64,000 nucleotides of DNA from Chaenocephalus aceratus (lineage: Eukaryota; Chordata; Actinopteri; Perciformes; Channichthyidae): the NCBI GenBank assembly GCA_023974075.1, contig CM043793.1:3792001-3856000 (forward strand), given 5' to 3'. The translations under genes were made by a program, and so were the position numbers. Below the pieces are notes generated by a model. It ran no database searches. It was not told the DNA's origin and saw only the letters and a list, made by a program, of their open reading frames with translations. Positions 23,280 through 34,408 of the stretch are shown here, piece by piece (position 1 is the stretch's first letter; every line of letters starts with the position of its first letter).

Positions 23280-23399
23280 CCGTGTGTGTCGTTTTGATTG
23301 GACAGCGGCTGTCTCTGATGGCTCTGACTGATTTGCCAATGTTCCAATCTTGGCAGCTGACCCCCTTTTTCAACTGGCTGCAGTGACATATGGGGCCAT

Positions 23400-23430
<31 letters not shown>

Positions 23431-23468
23431 CACACACACACACACACACCAACACACACACACAACAC
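23243..23468. repeat. (GT)n and (CA)n tracts
   Basis: A (GT)n tract of about 35 bp near 23243-23277 and a (CA)n tract of about 65 bp near 23402-23466 with small interruptions, separated by about 125 bp of other sequence. Together they can pair as an inverted repeat. Confidence 0.9.
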
Positions 23469-23619
23469 GTTAAATAAGAGACAGTAGAAGCACTGCAGAT
23501 GATATCAGAGAGGTGATGGAGTAAATCTTTATGGCATAATTTTCTCTTCACATTGTTCTTTTCATCACAGAATCATTGGTGTTACACAGTTGCTTCAATA
23601 ACTGAGCTATAAGCATGCT

Positions 23620-23800
23620 TAAAAGGGATAATGCTGCGTTCCATTTACATTGGAAGTCTGAGGTCGGAACTGGGAGTGACTTCACATCTGAGTCAAATGT
23701 GTTCCAGTAACACAAGTCGTAAAAAGATGGACGCCAGCAGGAAAGGTGTTCACCTTGTTAACAGCTTAAGCCAGTGGTTCCCAACCAGGGGGGCAGGTGA
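23620..23800. repeat. Fragments of interspersed DNA repeats
   Basis: The phrases tgcgttccatttacattgga (about 23633) and cagtggttcccaaccagggg (about 23771) resemble ends of common MITEs, the second of hAT type. Partner ends were not found, so these are fragments at best. Confidence 0.35.
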
Positions 23801-23980
23801 AGCTTGGGAAAAAGTTGTAAACAAACATTGTTTGCTCGTAAAATCAATAAAATTGACACAACCGGCAGTTAAAAGAAAGTGGAAAAGCCCACGACAAGCC
23901 TTTCAGCTATAATGCCCCCAAATCAACAAAGTATGATGAGGCATACATCTCCCTTGACATCTAACGTGTTCGGTGCGGAG

Positions 23981-23998
23981 ATCTCTCTCTCTCTCTCT

Positions 23999-24041
<43 letters not shown>

Positions 24042-24250
24042 CTCCTCCTCCTCTCTCTCCCTCCTCTCTCCTCTCTCTCTCTCTCCTCTCTCTCTCGCTC
24101 TCTCTCCTCCTCTCTCCCTCCTCTCCTCCGCTCCGCCCCTCTCTCGCTCTCTCTCTCACTCTCTCTCTCTCTCTCCTCTCTCTCTCTCGTCCTCTCTCTC
24201 TCTCTCGCTCCCTCTCCTCTCTCCTCTCTCTCTCTCCTCCTCTCTCTCTG
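23981..24250. repeat. (CT)n-rich polypyrimidine tract
   Basis: About 270 bp of nearly pure pyrimidine, mostly CT with CCT variants, in intron 3 about 620 bp upstream of fxn exon 4. The long Ser/Leu and Arg/Glu open frames across it are composition artefacts. Confidence 0.95.
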
Positions 24251-24867
24251 TGTCTTTGTGGGGGGCGGGGCCTCACAGACCTGCTGCAGCACCGTGCACA
24301 CAGAGATCCGCCGGTGGAGGACATAGCGTTCAAAGTGGCAATCTAATCTACAGAGCTCGATGTGGTCCATGCTCGTTTGCCACAAGTATTTTCACAGGAA
24401 AACGAGCAATCTGCCCATCAGCTGCCAAAAGGCATCATATTCATACGGAGAAATGCACCGTTTTCAACTTCCTTAATTCTGTTGCCCCAATTACGTGTAG
24501 GTGGGAGAAGTACTCCGATCAAGTGCTAGTAAAAGTAGTATAACCCGCCTCTGGACTGTAGAGGAGCGGAATTACAAGAAGCAAAAGTGGAAATACTTAA
24601 GTACCTCAATATAAGTACAGTACTTGATTAAATCTACTTACTACCACCACTACAGGTATGTTATGTTACACAGATTTAGACAAAGTTGGTGAACAATATT
24701 TGAGAGAATAGGCCTTGTGTGGTACATAGAAAAGTCGTAGATCTTTGATTTCAGCTCATGACAATGGGAGTAAAAACAAAAGTGTTGTGTTTATATTTTT
24801 GTTCAGTGTGTATATATAAGGTAAATCAGAGCATTAAGAATAAATGTGTTAATGTGTTTCTGTACAG

Positions 24868-24965
24868 AGTGGCGTGTTGACAGTGAAGGTGGACAGAGAG
24901 CACGGCACCTACGTCATCAACAAGCAGACTCCAAACAAGCAGATCTGGCTCTCCTCCCCCTCCAG
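24868..24965 (+). CDS. fxn: Frataxin exon 4
   Basis: This is the core of the frataxin beta sheet. It reads in phase 0 as [20 protein letters not shown], then [12 protein letters not shown], and ends in phase 2 at a donor (gtggac) at 24966, after an acceptor (tgtacag) ending at 24867. Its length, 98 nt, equals human exon 4. The surface motif [14 protein letters not shown], with the Trp that contacts the ISCU part of the cluster-assembly complex in human frataxin, is intact. Nothing in this exon suggests a pseudogene. A long (CA)n tract starts about 90 bp downstream. Confidence 0.97.
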
Positions 24966-25052
24966 GTGGACTTGAGTCGCACCACACCTGAACACTACAA
25001 TGTCTCTTTGATACATTAAGTGAGGACACACCACGCACACGCACACACACAT

Positions 25053-26340
<1,288 letters not shown>

Positions 26341-26845
26341 ATATAAATACAGAACATGTTTCTGAAGTGTTTGGCTGAAATACCAAACAGATCATGCCAT
26401 CTGTGTCTGTAGCTTTAAATGCAAACGAGCTGCTGCTGGCCACGCCCCTCTGCAAGATGTTTGGTTTACATTGTGACATCACAAAGTGGCCACATCTGAT
26501 CAGCTTTTGTTTAGATGGATCAGGACAGAAAGAGAGAGAATCTTTTCCCCTGAAACTTCCAGAATCTCTTTACACAGGGGGGGGGGGCCATATTATGTAT
26601 AAAAGGCCCTTTAATGCTGAGACACTCTTCACTGTAATGGTTCTCTGAGGGCACATGGGGAACGCTGGCTTGTAGTGGCTTTTTGAAGGATCATTTGTCT
26701 TTTGTAATGCCTTTTGAATATCAGATCACATTTTATGGATGAATCACTCATAGCTTATTTGTTTTCTTGCCAATGTAATTTTCTTTTTTCTGACAAATCT
26801 GAAATGACAGCATCTGAGCTAATTCCTTTGCTTCTCTTTTTGCAG

Positions 26846-26984
26846 TGGACCCAAGCGTTACGATTGGACAGGTGCACGCTGGGTGTACACTCATGATGGT
26901 GTGAGCCTCCACCAGCTGCTTTCTAAGGAGTTTTCCATCATCTTCAATAAAGACATTGACCTGTCTCACCTGACATATTCCTGA
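26846..26984 (+). CDS. fxn: Frataxin exon 5 and stop codon
   Basis: The acceptor is strong (cttctctttttgcag, ending at 26845). The exon reads [20 protein letters not shown], then [20 protein letters not shown] and HLTYS before a TGA at 26982-26984. GPKRYDW and W-V-Y-HDGVSLH-LL are the conserved strand and C-terminal helix of frataxin. The tail after DLS is short, as in other animals. Joined to exon 4 in phase 2, it completes the folded domain. The protein acts in the mitochondrial matrix on Fe-S cluster assembly. Confidence 0.97.
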
Positions 26985-27165
26985 GGAAAACACCTGCACT
27001 GAGACTACTGCGACCCATACAAACTACTGTGAGGCAAAACGGGAGCCAAAGATGCACATCTCCACATTCACCCATCACCGTTAGCCCTGATGACAGCAGT
27101 TGTATATAATGAGTAATGTATGTCCTATAATAATCTATTGTACATTTGTATTTCATGGTGATTTC

Positions 27166-27171
27166 ATTAAA
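27166..27171 (+). terminator. fxn: fxn polyadenylation signal ATTAAA
   Basis: ATTAAA lies 182 nt after the fxn stop codon, in an AT-rich 3' UTR. It is the commonest variant of AATAAA. The 3' end of the transcript would be about 10-30 nt further on. Confidence 0.6.
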
Positions 27172-27289
27172 TATTTCAAAAGAATCAAACCAAAGGCTGC
27201 AGTAAGTCTTGTACAGAGAAATCAGTCATGTGATGGGTGAGGGCCATTAAACATGCATCTATGCACTAGTCACACATTTGAATACAATC

Positions 27290-27851
27290 TAATCAGAGAG
27301 AGAGCTATGGTTATCAGACCTTCTTCGCAAACAGAATCGGAGAGATCCAGAACACAACAGCGATCCAAGACTGGTGGTGGGTTCCTGGTCCTCTTAATAT
27401 TGCTGACATCAGGGGCCAGTCCTCAAGACCTGGATGAAAGTTCAGAATGGCAGAACGGACCAACGTTCTTGAAGTTACCAGTGGATGAATGGCCAATTAA
27501 ATCTACCAAAGATTTGGTTACAGCTGCCAGAGACAGTGTCAACAGATTGCAAAAGAAAGCGTTTGTTGCAGCACTAACCAGAGCCAAGACCAAGGCACAA
27601 GTGCCATCAGATCCAAAGGATCCCAACACACAAAACCAGAACTAAAGCTAGATCAGGAACAAACCCAAACACACCCAAAACGGCCACCAGCAGGATCAGC
27701 TGTCCTAAACCTTGTGAACGTAAAGCGGTTCAGCAACCTAAGCCGACTTGTCAAGACAGTTGCTTGGATTTGGAGAGCAGCGAAGAAGTTCATTAGAGGG
27801 AAACAGCAAACTGCAAACAGTCCAAAGTGGGAGGCAGTGTCGTCCTAAGAG
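27290..27851 (+). pseudogene. Second BEL/Pao element, fragment 1 (RNase H end to integrase start)
   Basis: On the + strand the broken frame reads FANRIGEIQNTTAIQDW, then VPGPLNIADI and RGASPQDLDESSEWQNGPTF, matching the end of the RNase H region and the linker before integrase in BEL/Pao. It continues through VKRFSNLSRLVKTVAWIWRA up to CCTAAGAG, where a hAT element is inserted. The sequence differs from the element at 2008-9531, so this is another lineage. Its 5' part, including most of pol, is missing, and the left limit is approximate. Confidence 0.8.
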
Positions 27852-29207
27852 TAGGGCTGGGCGATTTTTTCAGTTTTCACGATTAATTTGCATTTTTACT
27901 TTCCTACGGTTTGTGAAATGGCTGAACCGAAAAATCGCGATTTTAAAACATTTCTAGACTCTGCAGATTTGTTTTGCTTTAAGGGACTCCGTAGTAGCTT
28001 ACTCTCTCACTTTCCAGAACGCGCACAAAACTCAGCCACATTGCCTGTGACTACCCGATCTGCAGCTCTGCCGATCTGCTGTTGTTATGCTGTGTTCGTT
28101 GTTGAGCATAACAGAGGACTCAGACATTGTACATTACATATATAACTAAACACGCCTTTTCTCCTCCTTATCTCTTTCATGACTTTTCATTTAATATGGT
28201 TTTGAACGCTGTAATCAATACTCAAGACAGGAAAACTGGTAGTTCCGGTTGTTGTCTCATGCTACCCACGTCTGTAAACAAACGTATTCAAATAAACTGT
28301 ACCTTCATTAAATATTCAGCAATAATAATATCTCGACGTCTATACAGTAGTTGTAGTGTTGAAATCAGTAGGTTTCGGTGTGCAACACTCCGTGTCATAT
28401 CGCTACTAAATTCAGCTCTATAGTAAATGGTATATTAGCCACATGCTAAATGCTAACCGGAGATGAAGGATTTTCAGAATAAAAGCTTAACAACTGCGCA
28501 CGAGAACTTCTGGTTTTTCAGTATAAAACAGCATTTAAACTGACGGTATGTTTAAGGTACTTTATGCCATAAAAAACATTGATTTTAATTTATAACACTG
28601 TGCGCATGTGCAGATCGGGTAGTCACATACTACAATCACATTCACCGCTTCACCGACAGATGTACCATAACAATGTCCACGAACACAGATGAAGAACTCA
28701 TTCCTAAAAAAGGTGCTACTTCAGTTGAATGGAAGTGGTTCGGGTACAAGCGGTCATACATAGAACAAACAACTATTCTGTGTAAGGTCTGTAGAAAGAC
28801 AACTTCCTAGAAAGTTAAAGGGATGTTATTTTGTTTGAGGGTATTTTTTTATTATTCATTTCATTATCATTATTTTTTATTTGTTGTATTTCATTTTACA
28901 AGTTTTTTCAGGGATGGCCTACCAGAGATTTTTTTTTCAGTTTGATTTAAAAAAAATCTTTGCACATTAATGACAGCCAAGTGCCGTGGTGTTTTTTTTT
29001 TTTTATTTTTTATTCTTGAACAACTGATTTGTTCACATAGGCCTAGACTACTTGGTAATCTCATTTTTTTTATTGTGTTATTAAAGAAAATATGTATTGA
29101 AATGTTGCCTTGGTCTGGTTTGTTTAGGAAAAAATCGAGGTTTAAATCGAAAATTGTCCATTAGTTAGAATTTTTTTTTAATTTTTAGGCCAAATCGCCC
29201 AGCCCTA
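27852..29207 (+). mobile_element. hAT element with 8-bp target duplication and BED remnant
   Basis: The ends TAGGGCTGGGCGATTTTTT and ggccaaatcgcccagcccta are inverted. The flanking repeat CCTAAGAG is exact (27844-27851 and 29208-29215). It is 1,356 bp and inserted into the second BEL/Pao fragment. It keeps a short BED-finger frame (28673-28810) but no catalytic domain, so it cannot move on its own. Confidence 0.93.
28673..28810 (+). pseudogene. BED zinc-finger start of a hAT transposase
   Basis: A 45-codon frame starting MSTNTDEELIPKKG contains SVEWKWFGYKRSYIE, then ILCKVCRKTTS and a TAG. The aromatic pair (W, F) followed by a CxxC is the first half of a BED finger, the DNA-binding domain at the start of many hAT transposases. 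The His residues that complete the finger are absent after the stop. It is a remnant. Confidence 0.6.
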
Positions 29208-29770
29208 CCTAAGAGACATTTCTTGCGGCACAGCAAGGTGCATCCTTCCCAAGTACAACCACAGACAGGCTGGCAGTGTACAGAGACCAAGAGACTGGCT
29301 TGTTGGTCTGTGGGGGTCGCGTGCAGATCTTCAATGAAGATAAAGTTGCTGTCCCTATCTTGTCGTATGAAGCCTGGGTATCAACACTGTTAGCACGAGA
29401 AGCCCACGGGGAGAACCACGATGGAGTGGCCTCAACCTTGCTCAAGATGAGGAGAAGAGCATGGGTCGTGAAGGGTCGGAGGATTGCGCAGTAAGTGGTC
29501 GAAAACTGCATGCTCTGCAGAAAAACTAAAGCAAAAAGATGCCAGCAAATAATGGGTGATCTACCTCCAGAGAGGACAGAACCAGCTGCCCCCTTCAAAT
29601 ACACAACAGTAGACCTCTTCGGACCTTACCAAGTCAAGGATGATGTCAAGAAAAGAGTGTCACTGAAGGTTTGGGGAGTTGGGTTTTGTTGCATGGCTTC
29701 CAGAGCTATTCACACAGAGCTGGTGAACTCTCAATCCACTGAAAGTTTCCTGTTCGCCTACCAGAGGTTC
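29208..29770 (+). pseudogene. Second BEL/Pao element, fragment 2 (integrase)
   Basis: After the hAT element the frame continues as RLAVYRDQETGLLVCGGRVQ and REAHGENHDGVASTLLKMR. The zinc-region cysteines follow (CMLCRKTKAKRCQ), separated by one in-frame stop at about 29492. Then comes YTTVDLFGPYQVKDD (first catalytic Asp) and ASRAIHTELVNSQSTESFLF. It stops at AGGTTC (29765-29770), where the L2 LINE begins. The rest of the integrase core resumes at 38564. Confidence 0.88.
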
Positions 29771-31159
29771 AATCAATCAATCAATGTTTATTTATATAGC
29801 CCAATATTACAAATGTTACATTTGTCTCAGTGGTCTTCACAGTGTGTACAGAATATCAGTATGACAATACGACACCCTCTGTCCTTAGACCCTCTGTCCT
29901 TAGACCCTCACATCGTACGAGGAAAAACTTTAGTTTAAAGGGAAAAATGGGAGAAACCTCAGGGAGAGCAACAGAGGAGGGATCCCTCTCCCAGGACGGA
30001 CAGACGTGCAATAGATGCCGTGTGTAAATTGAAAAGATATTACATTTGCAACATAGTAGTCCAAATGTTTGGAAATGCATGTGTGTATAATAGGAAGATG
30101 AATCCACAAGGATATCCATCCAGGACCTTATGATCCAGGACCACAGCCACGACTCAAGATCCAGGGCTCGCGATCCAGGACACAGGACCGAAGGATCATC
30201 CATGACTCCGGATCCGGCGTATATAGACACCAAAAAGAAAGACATTTGGGAAGCTGGGTTAATCGGAACATGAGAGTACACAGGTATAGACAGAGAGAGA
30301 AGAAGAAAAGTAAGATGTCCCCCGACAACTAAGCCTATATCAGCAAAACTAGGGGCTGAATCTAATCAGCCCTAACTATAAGCTTTATCAAAAAGGAAGG
30401 TCTTAAGCGCACTCTTAAAAACGGATAGGGTGTCTGCCGCCCGAACACAAACTGGAAGCTGATTCCAGTTCCTAGAGACTCTAGGAACAACCAACAACCC
30501 TGCATTCTTGGAACGCATGCCCTAATAGGACAGTAGGGTATAATGAGTTCTTTAAGGTAAGATGGCGCCTTCCCATTAAGTGCTTTGTAGGCGAGAAGAA
30601 GAATTTTAAATTCTATCCTGTGTTCTATAGGGAGCCAGTGTAAGGCAGCCAGAACAGGAGTAATGTGGTCCCTTTTCCTAACTCTGGTTAGTACACGAGC
30701 TGCAGCATTTTGAATCAGCTGAAGCGACTTGACTGACTTCTTGGTACACCCTGATAATAAGGGTTACAATAATCCAGCCTTGAAGTAACAAATGCATGGA
30801 CTAGTTCTCTGCATCGTTTTTGAGGCAAGATATGCCTGATTTTTGCAATGTTACGTAGATGGAAGTAGGCGGTCCTTGTTGAAATTGATTTTATGTGGGC
30901 GTTAAAGGATAAATCCTGATCAAATATAACCCAAGATTCCTTACAGTCTCACTGGAGGCCAAATTAATGCCATCCATAGTTAGTATATCTTTAGATAATT
31001 TGTTTCGTAGATTCTTCGGGCCAAGTACAATCACTTTAGTTTTGTTCGTGTTTAACATCAAAAAAATGTAAGGTCATCCACGTTTTTAAGTCCTTGAGGC
31101 AGTCTTGAATTTTATTTAGATGATTAATTTCATCAGGCTTGATTGAAATATAGTTGAGT

Positions 31160-33109
31160 ATCATCCGCATAACAATGAAAGTTTACAGAATGATTCCTTA
31201 TAATATTGCCTAACGGAAAGCATATATAATGTGAACAAATGGTCCGAGCACTGAGCCCTGTGGCACTCCATGGCTAACTTTGGTTTGCGTGGAAGATTCA
31301 TCGTTAACACGTACAAACTGAGAGCGTTCAGATAGATAGGAAACCTAAACCAGCCTAATGCAGTGTCCTGTATGCCAACTAAGTAGGGATGTAACGATAT
31401 CAACGAATATCGCGGTATCGCCGTAAATAAACGTCCCAATACCGTCGTGAGACTGACAAAAATCTACCTTTGACATTCTCATATTCCTAAAAAACCTGTC
31501 TGATGATGCCAAGTGAGTGACTAGTGAGTTTGAGTTGAGAAACGTTACTTGAAAAACTAAAGTGAAACTTGATTTATTTTATTGCAGGGTCTGATTATTA
31601 AATGTCCTTAGTTTATTTGTGAGATGCAGTGGCACAAAGAAAATGCCTACTTTGTTTGGTAGTAGGCCTATAGGTACAAAAACACTGGTTTTTCTTGTTC
31701 CAGTCTGTTACTGTCACTTTGTTTTTGACAATACTGCTATCCTACTAAAATGCTGTACAAATCAGATTTATTATTTAATAAAGAAAACATTTTCCGAGTA
31801 AAAACAATTTGTATTGAATAAAATAAAATATTTTTTTCTCCCTTTATTGTTCAATATCGCGATAAATACCGTACCGTGGACTTGTTATCGCGATATTTAT
31901 CGTACCGTGAGTTTTGGTATCGTTACAACATCCCTACAACTAAGTGCTCTAATCTTTGCAATAGGATATCATGGTCGATAGCATCAAATGCAGCACTGAG
32001 ATCGAGCAAAACAAGAATAGAGACATGTCCCTTGTCCTGAGGCTATTAGAATGTCATTTGTGACTTTAACCAGAGCTGTCTCTGTGCTATGATGTGTTCT
32101 AAAGCCAGACTGAAAATCTTCAAAATAAATCATTGTTTTTTAAGTAATCACACAACTGTTTTTGCGACCCGCTTTCTCAAGAATTTTTGAGAGGAACGGA
32201 AGATTAGAAATAGGTCTATAGTTGGCTAAAACCTCTGGATCGAGGTTGTGCTTTTTAAGAAGTGGTTTTATCACTGCTACTTTGAATGATTGTGGAACAT
32301 AGCCTGATAATAAAGACATATTCATAATATTTGATAAAGAAGTGCTTATTAATGGAAAAAACTTCCTTCAACAGCTTAGTTGGAATTGGGTCTAACATGC
32401 ACGTTGATGGTTTAGAAGAGGGAATCATTGAATTGAATTGTTCAAGGTTAATGGCTGAAAAGCATTCTAGTTTACTATCTAGTGTAATATTAGAACTTAC
32501 GTTTCCGGGAGCTGTTGATAACACTATACTGGTCAAAGGCAAGAGGTCATTAATTTTGTTTCTAAGATTAACAATTTTTCATCGTTAAAAAAGCACATAA
32601 AATCATTACTACTGAGTGCTATGGGAATAGAAGGCTCAATCGAGCTGTGGCTCTCTGTCAGCCTGGCTACAGTGCTGAAAAGAAATCTTGCATTATTCTT
32701 ATTCTCATCTATTAATGAAGAGTAGTAGGCTGCTCTCGCTTTTACGGAGTGCTTTCTTATATTCATTGAGAGTAATATGCCAAATTAAACGAGATTCTTC
32801 AAGTTTAGTGGAACGCCATATCCTTTCAAGTTGTCTCGACTTTTGCTTTATTTTGCGGGTTTCGGCATTATGCATGGAGCTAATCTATGTTTTATTTCTT
32901 CTTTTTCAAAGGAGCAACAGAGTCTAATTTTATTCGCAGCGCATCTGAAGCACTATCAACAACATGATCAATTTGGGGTGGTGTACATTTTGTATAAGTT
33001 TCCTCCCTTACATGCAGACATGCTATCGAGTTAAGTATTGGTGGAATCTCTTCCTTAAATTTGGCAACAGCACTAAAGATAGGTTTCTGTTGCAGGAGGT
33101 TTTGACTAA
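31160..33109 (-). pseudogene. L2 ORF2 reverse transcriptase, several frameshifts
   Basis: It continues from the endonuclease as SQNLLQQKPIFSAVAKFKEE, then LLSGYVPQSFKVAVIKPLLK and LANYRPISNLPFLSKILEK. Past 32140, in shifting frames, come the [17 protein letters not shown] and [17 protein letters not shown] blocks (about 32110-31950). After the hAT MITE (31384-31936) it has [15 protein letters not shown] and [16 protein letters not shown] blocks (about 31270-31140). Motif order and YADD place it in the L2/CR1 group. It is clearly non-functional. Confidence 0.85.
31384..31936. mobile_element. hAT MITE with 8-bp target duplication
   Basis: The ends TAGGGATGTAACGATA and TATCGTTACAACATCCCTA are inverted, with the exact direct repeat CAACTAAG on both sides (31376-31383 and 31937-31944). 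It is 553 bp with no coding capacity and sits in the L2 RT domain. Confidence 0.95.
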
Positions 33110-34081
33110 CGGTACGTCCACACAGCAGCTTTTCAAAAATCTTGAAATCTTGGAGCTGGGCGTGTCTGACAGCTTGGGGATTTTTTGCGAGCAATGCGAC
33201 CAACAACCAATCACATGAATCTCCCGCCCCCGACATACAAAGCAAAAAACCCTGGGGATTTTATGCGAGCAATTATATATATATATATATATATTAGTGC
33301 TGTCAAAACCACCAGTGGCAGCGCCAGGGTATGGCTGGGGTAGGGTACACCCAGAGCTATTTAATAGAAGAGTTACGACACCGGAAGTCCAAAAACGGTT
33401 ATCATCACGTGGTTCATGTAGACGAGGGATCGTTCCCCGGAAGTTCATGGCGGGCAATGTGAATGCATTGATAACAGGAGATAGAACTACGATTTTTGGT
33501 AATTATTAGTGAATAAAGGTTTTGATTTGCAATATTTATACAACAAATCGATATGTGTATGTATTTACATCAATATGTTTTCAAAAATAAATCGAATTTG
33601 CTAATATTAAGTGATAATATTAGGATTAGTGTGAACAACTAGTTTACATGTTACTAACAGTGCCTTGGTTAAAGAGCCTGTTGCTGTTTATTTATAGCTT
33701 TGATTCTTTCAAAACCAATATTATCTTCTTAAACTTGTATGGTAGTCTGGAGGATCACTTTCTAATGTTTGATACATTTAGAGGGGACGGGATCTAAAGT
33801 AAATGCTTTAAAATTCAGATTGGATTCATTTCTACCATTTTCTTAAATTCATGGTAGTTTCAGTAATCCCCTGGTAATGAGGACACAAGTTATCTAAATG
33901 ACTAATGTCGTCTTTATGGCTTTTCAGAAAGGACAGGAGACCGACAGGATATGATGATGATATGATGATGATGATGTTAAATGTGTTGCTTTAGGAACAA
34001 TCCATTGCAAATACATGGAATTCAATAACATAGAAGAGCATATCATGCAGTTTGTCGGTTGCCTTTTCCTCCGTGTTGTCC

Positions 34082-34145
34082 TGGTTTGCTGTGCTGCCTC
34101 CTAGTCGCCACCATGGTTTGCTGTGCTGCCTCCTAGTCGCCACCA
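34082..34145. repeat. 32-bp tandem duplication over the THAP start codon
   Basis: Two exact 32-bp copies (34082-34113 and 34114-34145) followed by a third partial copy. Each unit carries a Kozak-like gccaccatgg, an ATG, and Cys codons of the THAP start. Confidence 0.95.
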
Positions 34146-34153
34146 TGGTTTAA

Positions 34154-34408
34154 TGTGCTGCCTGGGGATGCTCAAATCGCTCAGAGAAAGGAGTACGAAT
34201 GTACGGCTTCCCCACTGACACAGAGCGGAGGAAAAAATGGCTGGCTCAAGTCAGCAGGAGCAATTTCACGACCAACAGCAACAAAATATGTGATTTATAT
34301 ACAAAACACTGCATTTGCACTTTTTCACAAAACGAAAATCACACCATTGGGAGAGCTAATGTTTTGTTTAATACAAAAAAAACAGGGAAAGGCTTGAAAA
34401 ACAACTGA
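34154..34408 (+). pseudogene. THAP zinc-finger fragment of a transposase
   Basis: The frame reads CAAWGCSNRSEKGVRMYGFP, then RRKKWLAQVSRSNF and NKICDL. THAP domains have the form C-x(2-4)-C ... FP ... RR-W ... C-x-x-H; the two first Cys, the FP, the Trp and a later Cys are visible. The expected ATG upstream (34145) is followed by GTT and a TAA, where duplicated copies to the left have TGC, so the start is broken. After NKICDL the frame loses similarity, perhaps at an intron. THAP domains bind DNA in a sequence-specific way. Confidence 0.65.

Noticed and set aside
23879..24385. Long Ser/Leu and Arg/Glu open frames
   Set aside because: They are composition artefacts of the CT-rich tract, open on both strands.
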